A DNA stretch of 64,000 nt from Histomonas meleagridis (GCA_020186115.1 WSYJ01000178.1:62001-126000), one strand, 5' to 3'. Shown: positions 27,955 to 38,113, counted from the first letter of the stretch. Notes: a model not told the origin generated them from the letters alone. Translations and numbers: made by a program.

Positions 27955-30263
27955 GTTTATATAAAATTTGTATCATAAACTTTGGGTTTCAGGTTTGTAT
28001 TTGGAATTTATTTGGTTAATTTCGTATAATACTTGTCTGGGCTGCTGCTAATGGTTTTATTGATATTGTAAACTTAATTGTTAAACAAGAAGGAATTGAT
28101 ATAAATGCTAAAGATATTTTTCATGTGTTTTATGCTGTTTATTTTATGTATTTTATATTTTAATTAATCGTTTGGTATTAAAATCTGTTATTTAATACTG
28201 CATTTATTGCTGCTGCACAAAGTGGAAATTTGGATATCATGAAAATACTAATTGAACAAAAAGATATTGATATCAATGCAATAAATAATGTATGTTTCAT
28301 TTAATACATGTTTCATTTTTTGGTTTAGATTTTATTTAATACATTCCAAACAGCACTTTTGATAGCAACACAAAAGCATAATATTGAAATGATTCAATTT
28401 CTTGTTCAACAGAAAGGAATTGATCTAAATATTAAAGATATTAATTTTTTAGATTTCAAATTAATTTTTTTGATTTAATGTCTAAAATATTTATTTGGAG
28501 TTTTATCAATTTTTTTTATTCTGCACTTATTTATGCATCTCAAGATGGTAATATACAAATTGTTCAAATCCTTATTGAACAAGATGGAATTAATATTAAT
28601 ATAAAAGATATTTAATAGTTGAATTTAATATTGATTTTAATAATTTGCTATTTAAAATTCATATTTGGAGTTTATATATAATGAATTTGACTGCATTTTT
28701 ATATGCAACTTTAAAAGGTTATATTGAAATCTTTAAATTACTTCTTAAACAAGAAAAAATTGATATCAATATAAAAAATATTTGTTTGTTTTATTTAATA
28801 TTTTTTTATTTAATATCAAATATGTTTTAATAATATGGAAAATATTTTAAATATTTAAAACAGCACTTATGTATGCATCTCATAAAGGACATATTGAAAT
28901 TCTTAAGATACTTCTTGAACAACGAATAGATATTAATGATAAAGATATTCATTTGTTTTATAAGATTTTTCTTTAAATTTCTTTATTTTTGATTGATTAA
29001 TTTGGAAATCATTTCAAATATTTAAAACAGCACTTATTTATGCTTCTCAAAGAGGACTCTATGAAGTAGTCAAAGTACTTCTTGAACAAGAAGGAATTGA
29101 TATTAATTTAAAAGATATTTATTTGTTATATTTAATATTAATTCTGATAGTTTTGGATTTATTGAAATAATTTGATGTTTAGCTTTATTATATTGGACAC
29201 CATTAATGAGAGCAACTTCAAGTGGTCATTATGAAGTTGTTAAATTACTACTGGAACAAAAAGATATTGATATCAATTTGAAAAATCTTTTTTTGTTTAT
29301 TTTTATGTTAATTAAAATTAATTGATATATATTTTTATATTTTGGTATTTATATTAATCATGCAATACAGCACTTATGTATACGGCATTTTATAATCATC
29401 CACAAATAACTGAATTACTTCTTGAACAAAAAGAAACTGATATTAATACAAAAGAAATATATTTGTTTTACTTAATGTTAATTTCCATTATTTTTTATTT
29501 AAATTTAATATTTGGAATAAATTTAAATTATGTTGGACACCACTTATAGCAGCATCTTTTAATAATTGCATTAATGTTGTTAAAGTACTTCTTAAACATA
29601 ACGAAATTAATGTTAATGCTAAAGATATTTATAAATCTTTTTTTATGTTTTCTAAAATCATAAAATGTTTCAAATTTATATTTGGAAATTATTGAAATAA
29701 TTTGAAACAGCGCTTATGCATGCATCGAGAAAATGTTGTATTAACTTAGTTAAAATACTTCTTGAACAAAATGGAATTGAAATCAATGAAAAGAATATTA
29801 ATTTTTCTAAATTCATGTATCATTTAATAATTTTTTATTTATATAAATAAATTGAAATTTGTTTATTTTATTCGAAACAGCACTTATGATTGCAGCACAA
29901 AATAATAACTATGAAATAGTTAATTTACTTCTTGGTCAAAAAGGTATTGATATTAATGCTAAAAATGTTTTTATATTTGATTTGAAATTTTTTTTATTAA
30001 TTTTATGTATATATTAAAAGTTTGATATTTATTTTAGTTATTCGAAACAGCACTTATGATTGCGTCTCAAAAAGGCTATATAGACATCGTTAAATTACTT
30101 ATTGAACATAAAAGAATTGATATAAATGCTAAAAACTTTTATATTCTAAACTTACTCACGGAGCTTGTTTTCTTAATTTCTTACTGCATGGGACTTTGCA
30201 CTTTTAAATAGACATCATGAAATTGTTGAATTACTTCAAGATTTCATGGAATTTTCCTCATGA
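27955..30263 (+). repeat. Array of 14 ankyrin cassettes at a 170-bp period, with a terminal repeat and stop
   Basis: Anchors (Thr-Ala-Leu codons or variants) lie at 28026, 28198, 28350, 28520, 28690, 28860, 29027, 29197, 29367, 29537, 29707, 29877, 30047 and 30183. Ten of the spacings are exactly 170; the others are 172, 152, 167 and 136. Units differ at many codons but all keep an open ankyrin frame, and the second codon varies as Ala or Pro (TAL or TPL), as in real ankyrin repeats. The last unit (TAWDFALLNRHHEIVELLQ) ends at a TGA at 30261-30263, like a true C-terminus. Spacers of about 83 bp are AT-rich and similar to each other. This is the 3' continuation of the gene at 26779. Confidence 0.82.
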
Positions 30264-31035
30264 AATCCATGTTTTAATTTTATTGATTTTTTTCAATTTC
30301 ATACATAAAAAAACGTATGACAATGTTATTTTAGAAGCAAGCAAACCCAAAAATCTTTAGTAAAAATTTGAATGGTTACACCATTCAATTTTTTTAAGCT
30401 TGAAACATTTTCAAAATAAGTAACAGTTGAGGGTACCCTGTAACGATAGTAAAGAAAACCGTTTATTTTTATCACAGGAGGAATTCTTCACTTTTGATTC
30501 AATTTTTGGTATACCAAAAAAATCATGATTACGAATAAACAGTGGTTTCACTGGTGTTGTTGTGTTTCCGATGCAAGTTTTTCTATAATTACGATAGATC
30601 ACCAAGCTTTTGTTCGAGAAGGAATTGAACCAATGTGTGAAGAAAAATTCAAAACTAAAAGATTATGTATTCAGTGTTTAAAAATTCTCTGATACTCAAA
30701 CACAAAGATCTGTGTGTATGCAATGAGTGGTAATTTCAACTTTTTGCACATGTAAGCCCTCTAGGGTGATTTTTTTTTTAATTTTTATAAGTTTTTATTA
30801 GTAAAAAATTTCATGTTGAAATCATGTGTTCAGATTGGGTCATACGAATGAAAACTGATTTGATAAAAATATTTTCTGCTTCGAAAACACCAAGCATGCA
30901 GTTAAGCCATAGGCCAAAGCGAAAAACTACTTTTCAGATACTTTTAAGTCAGTTATATGCTGTTTTGGTCAGCTTCACTAGAACGCATGACACTGCCAAG
31001 TAAAACCACGAAAACACTTACGATAACAAATGATA
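30264..31035. other. Intergenic, no gene seen
   Basis: No ORF is supported. A short cysteine-containing open stretch near 30610-30700 (a CIQC motif) is broken by stops and could be a relic. Confidence 0.4.
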
Positions 31036-32059
31036 GTGAATTTTAATGATCAAACATATCAAGATATTGCATAACATATTATCATTTGAGAAGGAATAAA
31101 AGAAATACCACAAAATGTATTTTATCAATGGACAAGAATTATATCAATCAATCTCAGTAACTCAGTTGAAACGATAGGAATTTTAGTATTTTCTTATTGT
31201 TCTTCATTAGAAACAATTTATTTAAATGAAAATTTAAATGATTTTGGGAATTCATCATTTTCATATTGTTCTTCATTAAATAATTTTTTCTTCCAAATTC
31301 AGTTATTTCAATTGGAATTAATATTAATATATTTGAAAATTGTTATAAACTTCGAAATATTCAAATCAAAGAAAATAATTCACAATATTCTAATTATCAA
31401 GAAGATCTTATTGTTTATGATAAAAACATATCAATTGTTATCATTTATCCACCAGGTAAAGAAAATGATTCATTTTTACTTCCAAATTCTATATTAAATA
31501 TTTCTGAATATTCATTTTCAAGTATTTTTTATTTAGAAAATATTATAATAAATGAAAATATTACGAATATTTCGAATACATTTTCTAACTCAAAAACATT
31601 TTCTAATTCGAATTCATTTACAAAATCATTTTTAATTAATTCTTCATTAACTTTTATAAGCACTTTAACATATTTATATTCTATCACACAAAAATCATCA
31701 TTTATTATTCACAAATAAATTCAAATACATTTTCATATATTAATTCATCACATACATATATTGAAACAGGATTCATTTATTATAATTACACAATCATATG
31801 GTATTCAACTTATTATAGTTTTTATTCGTATTTCTTTACAATTTTATATTTAAATGAATTTCAAACAAATGAAAATCAAAATGTAATTATCATTTCTGTT
31901 TGTTCTGCAGTCGTTGCAATTATTCTTATAGCATTACTTGTTGTTCTTTTAGTTAGAATCAAACATAAGAAACATTTAAGTGAAGAACAAGAAACAGAAA
32001 ATATCGAACAGAAAATGAGTGTTTTTTCATTTATACTCTTTTTGTTATGTAATATTTGA
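31036..32059 (+). pseudogene. Decayed BspA-like leucine-rich-repeat surface protein
   Basis: The remains of an LRR_5 (BspA-like) gene, readable in pieces. The first frame has nonsense codons, including a TGA where the intact gene nearby has Trp (LIIWEG in 32682-34073). It continues as GIKEIPQNVF and VFSYCSSLETIYLNENL, then shifts frame near 31290 to PNSVISIGINIFENCYKL, and hits a TAA near 31720. A third piece encodes a membrane segment (SVCSAVVAIILIALLVVLLV) with a basic tail RIKHKKH ending at a TGA at 32057-32059. LRR body, transmembrane helix and short cytosolic tail is the typical layout of trichomonad BspA-like surface proteins. At least four lesions make it a pseudogene. Confidence 0.8.
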
Positions 32060-32086
32060 TAATGGAATTTTTTCAATAAACTCCAG

Positions 32087-32088
<2 letters not shown>

Positions 32089-32117
<29 letters not shown>
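32089..32117. repeat. (AT)n microsatellite
   Basis: About 14 AT dinucleotides in a row, just after the decayed BspA-like gene. Confidence 0.9.
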
Positions 32118-32122
<5 letters not shown>

Positions 32123-32681
32123 GTATATCAAAATCTATTGCTTTAATTGCCTCTTTTAACTAAAAATCTGATAATCAGATTAAAGCTTTTATTTCCAGAA
32201 TATCAAAATCACCAATACAAGATACCCACAAGTAAGAGATCTTATATAATCGATTATATATAACTGGCTAGTCACTCCCTTTCCAAAATTTAGAAAACAT
32301 TCAGTTAAATTCATTATTTGATTTTATAATTTTAAGATTATTGAGTTTTTTTGTTGCACCCAATGTTTCATACCATGCGTTATAATAACTAATGTTGCAA
32401 ATTTTCAAATCTTCTAACATGGATATCCCAAGTACGTATGTTTTATTTTCTCCTTTTTTATATTGATAATTTATATAATAATCATTTTAACAATAAATGT
32501 AGATGAACATAGAAAAAATAATTACAATATAATAAATTTTTTTCACTTTTCAAAATGTTTTGCACTAAACATTTGAGAATTTATTAAAAACAATAAAATA
32601 AATTTATATTTTTATTGTTTTTTTGTATAAACTTTTCTTAATACATGTTTTGTTTCTTTTACTTCATTATTTTAAATCACA
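32118..32681. other. Intergenic before the BspA-like gene
   Basis: No gene is supported. TCATTA and TCACAA motifs near 32664-32680 are candidate initiators for the gene at 32682. Confidence 0.4.
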
Positions 32682-34073
32682 ATGAGTGTAAACATATTTT
32701 TCTTATTTACAATGATGCATTATACTCAAGCTTTGAAACAACATATAGATGATACAATGATTATTTCAAATGTACCAATTATTAGACAGGATGATTTGGT
32801 AGTAAATCATAGTGTTCATAAGCTTATCATATGGGAAGGTGTGTACACAGTTGGAAAAAATGCTTTCAGATTTTGGGATTCTTTAAATAATATTACAATT
32901 TGGGATCACACAATAACAATAGAAGATAATGCATTTTTAGGTTGCTTTAGTTTGGAAACTATACATTTAGGAAGAAATATTAAAACAATTGGAGATAATA
33001 CATTTACAGACTGCATAGCTTTGACTTCTTTTGTCATACCTTTTTCAACAATAAGTATCGGAAAAGGTATATTTCGTTCATGTTCATCCCTAAGATATGT
33101 TGATCTTGGCGATAAAATAGAAATAATTGATAAAGCTTCTTTTTATAATTGCAGATCAATTGAAGAAATAATAATTCCAAATTCTGTAATCCAAATAAAA
33201 AATGCAGCATTTACAGATTGCATCAAATTAAATAAGATTTCAATTGGAAATAATGTAAATTTAATTGACGATTTTGTTTTTTCTGGTTGTACAGCTTTGA
33301 TAGAAGTTGAACTCTCAAATTCAATTACAAAAATTGGAAGTCATTCATTTGGAAATTGTGAAAGTCTAAAAAAGATAATAATCGGTGACTCACTAGAAAA
33401 AATCGATAATGCCGCATTTCTTGGATGTAAATCATTAACATTTATTCAAGTTAGTGTAAAAAATTTAAATTACTCAAATTACAAAAATGATGGAATTTTA
33501 TATGATAAAGATATTTACAAAATAATACATTTTCCTGCAGGAAAAGAAATTGAACAATATAATTTTCCATCAACTATTGAGTTGATTTGTGCTTATGCAT
33601 TTTTTGAATGTATAAATCTAAAAGGTGTAAATATGAACCAAAAAATTATTGAAATTGGGCTCTTTTCCTTTAAAAAATGTAAAAATTTATATGAAATATC
33701 AATTCCAAATTCAGTGAATATAATTAAATATGGCGCTTTCCAATGTTGTACAAATTTAAGTATAGTCACTTTAGGAAAGGGAATAAGGACAATAGAATCA
33801 AATGCATTCAATGGATGCATATCTCTCAAATGCATTTATTATTATGGTGAAAAAGAACCATACATCGCTAGTGATGCTTTTTCTAAAACTAATGTAACAA
33901 AAGTAGTTACAATGAATTCATACGAAAGTTCAAAATTTGGAGAAATGAAAGTTTTAAAAGAGAAAGATTTCGGTATTTGTCCTCCAATGCCACAAAATCC
34001 ATTCGAATTCCAAAGTCATTCAAAGAAGAAAGGATGGAAATTTCTAAAAAACCTGGATCTTCTTAAAAAATGA
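32682..34073 (+). CDS. BspA-like leucine-rich-repeat protein
   Basis: A 463-residue protein made of about 15 LRR_5 repeats of roughly 23 residues, with the pattern I..IG..AF..C.SL..I.L (for example TIEDNAFLGCFSLETIHLGR and IGDNTFTDCIALTSFVIP). The N-terminal 18 residues are hydrophobic enough for a signal peptide. Unlike many family members it has no C-terminal membrane helix; it ends in a basic KKGWKFLKNLDLLKK tail. One block (KNLNYSNYKNDGILYDKDIY) is the non-repeat insertion often found in this family. BspA-like proteins are a large trichomonad family implicated in surface adhesion and interaction with microbes or host. The decayed copy just upstream suggests local duplication. Confidence 0.88.
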   Translation: MSVNIFFLFTMMHYTQALKQHIDDTMIISNVPIIRQDDLVVNHSVHKLIIWEGVYTVGKNAFRFWDSLNNITIWDHTITIEDNAFLGCFSLETIHLGRNIKTIGDNTFTDCIALTSFVIPFSTISIGKGIFRSCSSLRYVDLGDKIEIIDKASFYNCRSIEEIIIPNSVIQIKNAAFTDCIKLNKISIGNNVNLIDDFVFSGCTALIEVELSNSITKIGSHSFGNCESLKKIIIGDSLEKIDNAAFLGCKSLTFIQVSVKNLNYSNYKNDGILYDKDIYKIIHFPAGKEIEQYNFPSTIELICAYAFFECINLKGVNMNQKIIEIGLFSFKKCKNLYEISIPNSVNIIKYGAFQCCTNLSIVTLGKGIRTIESNAFNGCISLKCIYYYGEKEPYIASDAFSKTNVTKVVTMNSYESSKFGEMKVLKEKDFGICPPMPQNPFEFQSHSKKKGWKFLKNLDLLKK

Positions 34074-34114
34074 TTTCAATCTTTTTTATTTTTAAGGAAT
34101 ATGATAATATTTAT

Positions 34115-34370
34115 TATTAATGAAGGCCAAGAAAAATGTGCTGCATAATTAATTAATGAAACATCCCATTTGTTGATAAATAAATAATAAATGAACATCT
34201 TTCATAAAGTGATGGTTCAATTCTTTGATTAAAATCAAAATGTTTTCGGGATGAAATGTATTGAAGTTTTTCTATTTCATCATTGAATTATTTATACAAT
34301 TTCATTTGGATTGACACCTTCAGCAATTAATTTCTTATGAATTTCAAAAATCATTCTTTGAAAGTCTTGT
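34115..34370 (-). pseudogene. Relic of a DUF3447-like ankyrin head
   Basis: On the minus strand, broken pieces match the ankyrin heads at 7906 and 26779: EIHKKLIAEGVNPNEI, then DFNQRIEPSLYER, then VSLINYAA. They are separated by a TAA, two TGAs and frame changes. It is a short decayed copy with no ankyrin array attached. It shows TCA at the codon that is TAA in locus 1. Confidence 0.7.
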
Positions 34371-35211
34371 ATACAAAATTTCCATATGAAATCATTTTTA
34401 ATTAATATTTAATTATTAAAAAAACATGATCATCGATGTTACGAAGGTCCAAATCAATAATAATGTTTTCCTTATAAATTGTATTGTTTGTTACTTGACT
34501 TGATTGCAATCTTCATCAAAATTAGAAGCAATTTTTTGTTGATTTCTTTAATAGTTTAAAAATGGCAATTGAAAACGACTCAATCTCAGGAAGGTCGGAA
34601 AAAACAAACATCTGTTATTAAAATGTTGCAACTATAATTTACCAATAAATTAAATTTTAGCGAATCTAGCTTAATATTTATGAACCCAATTTACTTAGAA
34701 TAATTGTATTTAACCATATCAAATATTTTTGGTTCTATTTAGACATAAAATGTTGGAGCAATGCTGACTTCTGAATAAAATAGATTGTGTGTTTTACATG
34801 GTTTGAAATGAATGCTTTATGTGAAAAGTGGTGAGCGAAATGAAATATATAGAAATTCATTCAACAGAATCAAAACAGATTTAACATTTGTTAAATGAAA
34901 TATGACCTTATTTAACGACATGATTATGAGTAATATACATAATTGTTTAACTTGATTAAAAATGCAAATGATAGTAGTTCCGACTCTGACCGTCAAAAAT
35001 AAATTTAATATTTCATATTATGAAACTAAATAACACAAATTACAAATATGGGTGAAATTTGTCATAAGGAATATAAAAATATTTATTTATTATTCACAAT
35101 TAGACATGACATTCATTCGTTAATCCTTTGGCAAGGAAATTAAATGTATCACTATTACATTCTAAGCAAAAATAAATTTCCTTGTGTTTCTATAACATAA
35201 ATTTTATTGAA
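34371..35211. other. Intergenic, no gene seen
   Basis: AT-rich DNA between the ankyrin relic and the Ras-like gene. No coding stretch or RNA gene is supported. Confidence 0.45.
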
Positions 35212-35808
35212 TCAAGCGATAAAACATGTTTCTTGATTTTGCTTCAATTTCATGTTATTCTCTTTTTTTACACTGTTGTCGCGCATTTCATCCTTATTGA
35301 TTACCATTTTAATAATAGTTTCAAACATTTCACGAATATTTATATTATCTATTGCTGAAGTTTCAAAGAACTTCGCACCAAGTATTTGTGCAAGTTCTTC
35401 TCCTTCTCTTTTGCTTATTAATCGATCCTCTTGAAGATCACATTTATTCCCACAAATTACAATTGGTGCATATGTGTTACCTTTTATCTCTTTAATGAGT
35501 TCATAATAACATTGTACACCATAAAAACTTTTGACATCAATTAATGAGTACATTATTATAAAACCATCTCCATTTTTCGCTTGCCTTTCCCACAATCCTG
35601 CATATTCAGTTTGTCCTGCAGTTACAGTGGCGTCAAATACTATTTCTTTTTTGTTAATTTTAATTTTTAACTGATAACTTTCTTCGATACATGGACTACA
35701 TCCATCAACAAAAGTTCCGTTATACTGCATTAATACTGCTGACATTTTGCCAACGCCTCCACTACCAAATAAAACTATGTTGATTAATTTTTCAGTTTCT
35801 GTTTCCAT
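35212..35808 (-). CDS. Ras-like small GTPase lacking all three Mg2+-binding residues
   Basis: A 198-residue Ras-family protein; I chose the ATG at 35808 because the upstream frame has only a TTG. The fold is recognisable: GSGGVGK P-loop (15-21), switch I-like SPCIEESY (38-45), TAGQTEY (63-69), NKCDL and ETSAID, and a C-terminal CFIA CaaX prenylation box. Three positions that bind Mg2+ in Ras are changed. The P-loop reads GKM with one extra Met22 before SA (Ras Ser17). Thr35 is Cys40. Asp57 is Val62. The catalytic Gln (Gln66) and the guanine-specificity motifs remain. The frame is fully open, so this may be a membrane-anchored pseudo-GTPase rather than a dead gene. Its partners are unknown. 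Confidence 0.82.
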   Translation of the reverse strand: METETEKLINIVLFGSGGVGKMSAVLMQYNGTFVDGCSPCIEESYQLKIKINKKEIVFDATVTAGQTEYAGLWERQAKNGDGFIIMYSLIDVKSFYGVQCYYELIKEIKGNTYAPIVICGNKCDLQEDRLISKREGEELAQILGAKFFETSAIDNINIREMFETIIKMVINKDEMRDNSVKKENNMKLKQNQETCFIA

Positions 35809-35847
35809 TACGTGCCACTTTTTATATTTTCGGGGAAGGCAAAATGT

Positions 35848-35875
35848 CGGCAAGCGTTATCCCATAGCGCTGCCG
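35848..35875. repeat. GC-rich imperfect palindrome upstream of the Ras-like gene
   Basis: CGGCAAGCG and CGCTGCCG are nearly complementary arms around a TTATCCCATA-like centre. It is a GC-rich island in AT-rich DNA, 40 bases upstream of the Ras-like ATG. It could be a protein-binding site or RNA hairpin. Confidence 0.4.
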
Positions 35876-36120
35876 AGATAATAAAATCGATACTATTAAT
35901 CACGTTTTTTCGCGAAAAAAAATATTCGAATTTTAGTTCATATATTTTCTCAATTTTAAAAACACTTAAACACAAAACATAAATTTACATTAAATCATGC
36001 AATTTTATTTATATATTTACTATTTCTATGTTTGATTCTTCATACACAGTGTTCAACTATTCAACATATATAATCTTTTTTACTAAATTTCCTCACAAAA
36101 CCAAAATGCTCTACTCTCTT
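35876..36120. other. Intergenic, no gene seen
   Basis: AT-rich sequence with no supported gene, between the palindrome and a relic membrane tail. Confidence 0.4.
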
Positions 36121-36359
36121 AATAAGTAAAACTATTATCATAGCAATTGTAATTGTTGTAATAGTTATTATATGTTTGATTATCGCAGTATAATTTTAGT
36201 CCGAAAAATAAAAATTAACCATCAAAAACAAACAGAAAGAGAAAAACAAGATGAAAACAATGCAACTAATGACTTAAAGCAGTTCTGTCAATTACTAATG
36301 TTGAAGCTGATCTTTTTGCTAAAGATTTTAATGAAAATAATATTATAAACACAATATAA
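36121..36359 (+). pseudogene. Relic C-terminal membrane anchor and tail of a surface protein
   Basis: A hydrophobic stretch (TIIIAIVIVVIVIICLIIA), a frameshift, then VRKIKINHQKQTEREKQDE and, after another shift, VLSITNVEADLFAKDF to a TAA at 36357-36359. A membrane helix followed by a basic then acidic cytosolic tail resembles the end of trichomonad BspA-like surface proteins. The extracellular part is not visible upstream. Confidence 0.5.
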
Positions 36360-36588
36360 TTATAATTCAAAAGAGTTAAAATTACAGAAAGATATCATTA
36401 TAAAAACTATGAATAAAATATATTTACGTTTTCTTTTTGTATCTAAATTTTATATTGGAATCAATTTCAAAGCCAAAAATTTCAACAAATTTATAAATAT
36501 ATTCATCAAATATATAAAACAAATTTTAGTACAATTCAAAACATTTTAAGTAATCGAACAATATTCAATCAGATTTTACTAAAAATTT

Positions 36589-38103
36589 TTATAATAAACC
36601 ATTTATTTCATCCACAATATTCATCGAAGCTCTTTTCACAATAGCGTAATTTGTTCTTCTTCTATTTTCCTCGATACTTTCCAACGTTTGGTTATTATCC
36701 TGTGCTCTTGCTCTAATTTCCTTTTCCAGCAAATGCAACTTCGAGTTCACTTCGTTATTCCTTAGCTTCGCCTTAGCTTCATTATATTGAGTTGCCAAAG
36801 CGTTTGTTGCCTTTCTTAAGTTATGTAACTCATTCTTTAATCGATCTCTTTCATTTGTTTTCATTTTCTTCCGAATTTCGCCTTCTTCACGTACCGAATC
36901 GACGTCCTCAAAGTTCGGCATCTCTTCTTCCATTTCTTTCATCTTAACTTTCAGTTGTTGGATTTCTTGTTCGATTCTTTGGTCGACGTTCTTTAAGTCG
37001 TCGAGTTCGCGTTTACGTCGTTCGACTTCTTGTTGCAATGCAATTGTTGTTGTTTGTGTGTCTTGAATAAGTCGTTCTTTATATGCTAAATCGTTTTGCA
37101 TTTGTTTGAAGTTATCAATCGATGGTAAATTGTTTACACTTTCGAGTTCATTCGACGTTTCGGATAATACTTCGAAAACATGTTTTTGCGTAGCTTTAAG
37201 ATTTTGTTGAATGTTTTCAAGGTTTTGTGGATAGTTTTGGATGAACGTGTTCATGTCTTTCTCTCGTTGAAGTAATTTAATGTATTGTCGGCCATGTTCA
37301 GTCTGTAAATCGCCTTCGCGTTCTTCAATGGATTTAATTTGGTTCTGAATGTATCCAAGTGATTTTTGCTCATCTTGAATTTGTTGATTAACATCGCCGA
37401 TTTTCTTCGTGGCTTCTTTGACTAATTGAAGAAGTTCTTCGCGTGATTTGCCTTGAAGATCACTGTTCTGATTTTGAAATTCTTTAAGTTGATTTTCTAG
37501 AGATTCGATCTCTTTGGCCATCGATTGAAGCTCTGGTGACCCTTGGCCTTTAACTAATGCTTGGACTTGTTTCTCTTGATCAGTTACAATGGATTCGATA
37601 TTTCGTTTTTCTCGGAAAAGTGAATTTACTTCATCTTCTAGTTGATTATTAGATTTCTCAAGTGATTCAAAACAGCTGATCATGTCATCAATGGAAGTAC
37701 CATTACTAATTCGATCTGATAATACATTATAATCAGCAAGAATTGCTTCACTTTCTGATATTTCGGCTCGAAGTGAGCTGACTTGTTGTTCGAGATTGAC
37801 TTGAATTGATTGACCTCTTTTTCTTTGTTCAGTTTCAGATTCTAATCTTTCAATTTCTTCTTTAGTTTCATTAATTTTTTTACGAAGCACTCCAATAAAA
37901 TAAGATTTATCTGCAACTTGACGACCACCAGATTGAGTATGAGCACTAGGAAGTCCTTGTTTAGTAAGTGGTCTATTTACTACAGAAATTTTTCCTGGTG
38001 TAGATATTTCAGTTCCATTACGTGTTCTACTTGGAGGGCGCATTCCACGAGGAACACCTGATGTTGGAGGACGTGAAGCTGTTGGAGGACGTTGATAAGA
38101 CAT
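36589..38103 (-). CDS. IFT74: Intraflagellar transport protein 74 (IFT-B)
   Basis: A 504-residue protein. The basic, proline-rich N-terminus (about 1-65, RPPTASRPPTSGVPRGMRPP) matches the tubulin-binding IFT74 head, followed by the family signature NRPLTKQGLPSAHTQSGGRQ then VADKSYFIGVLRKKI. The rest is long coiled coil with the LADYNVLSDRI motif typical of IFT74. With IFT81 it forms the tubulin-carrying part of the IFT-B complex. The organism therefore builds flagella. The start is at ATG 38103, preceded by a TCATTA initiator-like motif. It is divergent from eL41, with 137 bp between the ATGs. The stop overlaps TAAA. Confidence 0.9.
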   Translation of the reverse strand: MSYQRPPTASRPPTSGVPRGMRPPSRTRNGTEISTPGKISVVNRPLTKQGLPSAHTQSGGRQVADKSYFIGVLRKKINETKEEIERLESETEQRKRGQSIQVNLEQQVSSLRAEISESEAILADYNVLSDRISNGTSIDDMISCFESLEKSNNQLEDEVNSLFREKRNIESIVTDQEKQVQALVKGQGSPELQSMAKEIESLENQLKEFQNQNSDLQGKSREELLQLVKEATKKIGDVNQQIQDEQKSLGYIQNQIKSIEEREGDLQTEHGRQYIKLLQREKDMNTFIQNYPQNLENIQQNLKATQKHVFEVLSETSNELESVNNLPSIDNFKQMQNDLAYKERLIQDTQTTTIALQQEVERRKRELDDLKNVDQRIEQEIQQLKVKMKEMEEEMPNFEDVDSVREEGEIRKKMKTNERDRLKNELHNLRKATNALATQYNEAKAKLRNNEVNSKLHLLEKEIRARAQDNNQTLESIEENRRRTNYAIVKRASMNIVDEINGLL

Positions 38104-38113
38104 TTTTCCCTAA

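Noticed and set aside
31085-31095. TGA in place of Trp in the BspA-like copy, suggesting TGA could code for Trp.
   Set aside because: TGA ends many intact genes here (RING, TBC, ankyrin tail) and Trp is always TGG elsewhere. The same copy has frameshifts, so decay explains it.
31876-32076. Minus-strand ORF over the BspA-like tail.
   Set aside because: The plus strand encodes a clear membrane helix and basic tail here; the minus frame is its shadow.
32436-32441. GTATGT after a short ATG stretch, resembling a trichomonad 5' splice site.
   Set aside because: No open second exon follows any plausible AG in the next 150 bases.
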